Assembly: GCA_942491465.1 (NCBI GenBank)
Contig: CALOBA010000006.1
Location: forward strand, 1 to 64,000
Length of the DNA: 64,000 nt
Direction: 5' to 3'
Source: CALOBA01 sp942491465
GTDB lineage: Bacteria > Pseudomonadota > Gammaproteobacteria > Chromatiales > Chromatiaceae
Both the position numbers and the translations under genes were made by a program. The notes under the pieces are model-generated. The model was given only the letters and a program-made list of their open reading frames with translations. It had not been told where the DNA came from and searched no databases. Of this stretch, positions 62,587-64,000 are shown piece by piece (position 1 is the first letter of the stretch; every line of letters begins with the position of its first letter).

Positions 62587-62951
62587 TTATATTTGCCCAG
62601 GAAACGCAACTGGCGAATTTGGGATCAAAAGGTTGAAGCCGTCGGCCTCGCGGATGGGGGGATGCCGTCGCCGATGTCGTCGTCGGCGCAGTAGGTGAAG
62701 TGCAGCTCGGGCAGGGCGTCGCGCAGGGCCGCGACCGAGTCGGGGGTGAGGCCGGCGCGGTGGTTGTTCTTGTCGTCGCTGACCTCGGCCGCGCTGTCGT
62801 CGATCTCGCGGCAGTCGATCAGGCGGTGGCCGTCGGCGGCGACCTGGTAGACCAGGAAGCGCCGGGCCGAGCCGAAGTGGCCGTCGATCCGCTCGCCGCC
62901 ATTCGATGCGCAGGCGCCGCGGATGGAGCCCGGCACCAGGTTGACCTTGCC
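62587..62951 (-). pseudogene. Decayed nif-associated genes: NifX-like fragment joined to DUF6129-like N-terminal fragment
   Basis: Reading leftward, 62951-62748 encodes ERIDGHFGSARRFLVYQV and LIDCREIDD, the N-terminal half of a NifX/NafY-type protein (iron-molybdenum cofactor handling); the rest of NifX is missing. It continues in frame into SVAALRDALPELHFTYCADD, the N-terminus of the small nif-associated protein. A one-base shift near 62657 then leads to READGFNLLIPNSP, after which the similarity ends at 62587. The C-terminal half of that second protein lies at 51952-52053. Confidence 0.5.
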
Positions 62952-63050
62952 TTCGCTGGTGCCGTTTTCGAGTAACATCCAAGGCGAACAAGTTCGGCCT
63001 CGAGCAAAGTGGCTGCAATCAAGCCAAGCCCCATACAAGAGCAGATGCGC

Positions 63051-63200
63051 ATGTCCGTCACCGTAGAAACCGTCGTCTCTATCGCCAAACAGTTGCCGCC
63101 GGAAGACCAGGCCGCCCTGCTGTCATCGCTCTACGAGCTTGTTGCTAGCGATAGCGATAGCGAGTGCGCAGCCGCCGCCCATCGACGAACAACGAGGTAA
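63051..63200 (+). CDS. Small antitoxin-like protein
   Basis: 49 residues from ATG 63051: MSVTVETVVSIAKQLPPEDQ, then AALLSSLYELVASDSD. The helical LPPEDQAALLSSL motif occurs at the front of several addiction-module antitoxins. No toxin partner follows; the next gene is another antitoxin. It may be a fragment. Confidence 0.45.
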   Translation: MSVTVETVVSIAKQLPPEDQAALLSSLYELVASDSDSECAAAAHRRTTR

Positions 63201-63207
63201 GAGCACC

Positions 63208-63453
63208 ATGCAAGCCATCGAGCTAAATACCGAAATCGATGACAACCACGAGATCCACATCAAGCTGCCGGCAGAGGTGCGGGCACGCGAGGCACGGGTC
63301 GTCGTGCTCTACGAACAGCCCGCAACCGAGGCATCGCAACAGCAACCCGAGCCAAAACCCATCAAGCTTGGCCTATTCCGTGACGCGATCTGGATGAGCG
63401 ACGACTTCACCGAGACCCGTTCGATCGAATGCTCGTTGCCCAGGCCAAGGTAG
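63208..63453 (+). CDS. VapB-like antitoxin, paralogue of the one at 44273
   Basis: 81 residues: MQAIELNTEIDDNHEIHIKL matches the start of the antitoxin at 44273. The middle (KLGLFRDAIWMSDDF) is typical, but the C-terminus (TETRSIECSLPRPR) is read from the toxin 3' end in the wrong frame. The antitoxin tail has therefore been replaced after a deletion. Confidence 0.65.
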   Translation: MQAIELNTEIDDNHEIHIKLPAEVRAREARVVVLYEQPATEASQQQPEPKPIKLGLFRDAIWMSDDFTETRSIECSLPRPR

Positions 63454-63518
63454 AGTCCATGGCGATCGTCACTGCGGATGCCGCAATGGCACCCTATAGT
63501 GTATCGATCATCTGGTAG
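63414..63518 (+). pseudogene. C-terminal remnant of a VapC-like PIN toxin
   Basis: DPFDRMLVAQAKVESMAIVT, then ADAAMAPYSVSIIW and TAG, matches the last 35 residues of the intact toxin at 44.8 kb. It overlaps the end of the antitoxin in another frame. The same antitoxin-head/toxin-tail structure is seen at 51590-51839. Confidence 0.75.
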
Positions 63519-63600
63519 CCGCGATCAAGCGCTGCAACCTGATCGAGATGAAGTAAACTGTCCCCGGAACTGTGAAAATATACGCGATTTGCGTACACTT

Positions 63601-63723
63601 CGTCAGATCTGGTTCTTCACCATCTACGGCAAGAACGAAGCGGCGGATCTGACGGCCGACGAGAAGCAGTTACTGAAGCGCGCAATCCAGGCCGAACTTG
63701 GGGCCAGGAGGAAGAGTCGATGA
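63601..63723 (+). pseudogene. C-terminal fragment of a RelE/HigB-type toxin
   Basis: RQIWFFTIYGKNEAADLTAD, then EKQLLKRAIQAELGARRK matches the end of RelE/HigB-like mRNA interferases. The N-terminal two-thirds are missing; the DNA just upstream is AT-rich (GTGAAAATATACGCGATTTG). The stop overlaps the start of the antitoxin gene. Confidence 0.7.
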
Positions 63724-64000
63724 CCAGCAAGCGTAAGTTGTTCGATGAACTGATGGATGGGGTCGAATCCATCCAGCAGCAGCGCGAGGCCAAGGTGACG
63801 CTGCGCTCGCACGAGGTCGAGGACCTGCCGCCATTGGAGATCGATGCGGCACTGATCCGCCGGACACGGGAGCAGATGCAGGTCTCCAGGGCCGTGTTTG
63901 CCCGCCGTTTGCGCGTCTCCACCCGCACGCTTGAGAACTGGGAGCAGGGCCGCGCGAGGCCGAATGCCCAGGCGGCCGCGCTGATTCTGATGGTGAGGAA
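63720..64000 (+). CDS. HigA-type helix-turn-helix antitoxin (partial at window end)
   Basis: ATG 63720 opens MTSKRKLFDELMDGVESIQQ. The HTH is AALIRRTREQMQVSRAVFAR followed by STRTLENWEQGRARP, an Xre/HigA-type domain. The frame is open at the last base. It overlaps the toxin fragment by four bases (ATGA), the normal toxin-first HigBA order. It appears intact while its toxin is not. Confidence 0.85.
   Translation, partial: MTSKRKLFDELMDGVESIQQQREAKVTLRSHEVEDLPPLEIDAALIRRTREQMQVSRAVFARRLRVSTRTLENWEQGRARPNAQAAALILMVR

Noticed and set aside
62141..64000. DGR reverse transcriptase or template repeat next to the NACHT-FGE gene
   Set aside because: No frame with reverse-transcriptase motifs and no near-copy of the variable region with extra adenines in the remaining 1.9 kb or elsewhere in the window.

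Overview
The window is high-GC DNA from a gammaproteobacterium, most likely a purple sulfur bacterium (Chromatiaceae-like). The core gene order fits gammaproteobacteria (aroQ-accB-accC-prmA, dsbD-cutA, rpsT beside murJ, znuACB-zur). The accessory content fits Chromatiaceae: STAND/CHAT/NACHT conflict proteins, a carotenoid oxygenase, remnants of nif-associated genes and many small palindromic repeats. No rRNA, tRNA or CRISPR array was recognised.

Layout. 0-9 kb is accessory: a broken GH57 glycoside hydrolase, a PIN-toxin remnant, an RPE65-type carotenoid oxygenase, a TPR-protein remnant, a decayed hypothetical locus and an AAA ATPase with a nuclease-like tail. 9-33.8 kb is mostly housekeeping. 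It holds a VWA protein with five tandem Ig-like repeats, aroQ-accBC-prmA, a thiol-redox operon (cutA-dsbD-tlpA), fxsA, ychJ, an rRNA-methyltransferase-like gene, rpsT, murJ, a zinc-uptake regulon with a visible Zur box, a large GGDEF/EAL protein and an L,D-transpeptidase. 33.8-43.7 kb mixes envelope and stress genes with short mobile elements. Its key locus is btaA-btaB-plcP, a candidate phospholipid-to-betaine-lipid remodelling operon. 43.9-45.5 kb is a wrecked type I restriction locus (hsdM and hsdS fragments) holding an intact VapBC-like pair and a DUF1016 fragment, cut by a palindromic mobile element.

45.5-64 kb is a conflict-system island. It contains a CHAT-NB-ARC-TPR protein, an Rpn-family nuclease, a Wadjet/MksFEB-JetD plasmid-defence operon with visible lesions, and a membrane-anchored NACHT-like NTPase ending in an FGE-sulfatase (C-type-lectin fold) domain. 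The last codons of that domain look like the variable region of a diversity-generating retroelement (DGR). No reverse transcriptase or template repeat was seen in the window, so they would have to act from elsewhere. Three related hairpin arrays sit on either side of these defence genes. Two fragments of what looks like one nif-associated gene lie at 52.0 and 62.6 kb, which suggests the roughly 10.5-kb Wadjet+NACHT block was inserted into that gene.

Toxin-antitoxin loci recur in decayed form: the antitoxin 5' end is kept and only the last part of the toxin survives. Several long genes (GH57, mksB, jetD, NACHT-FGE) carry single-base frameshifts. From sequence alone I cannot tell natural decay from assembly indels.
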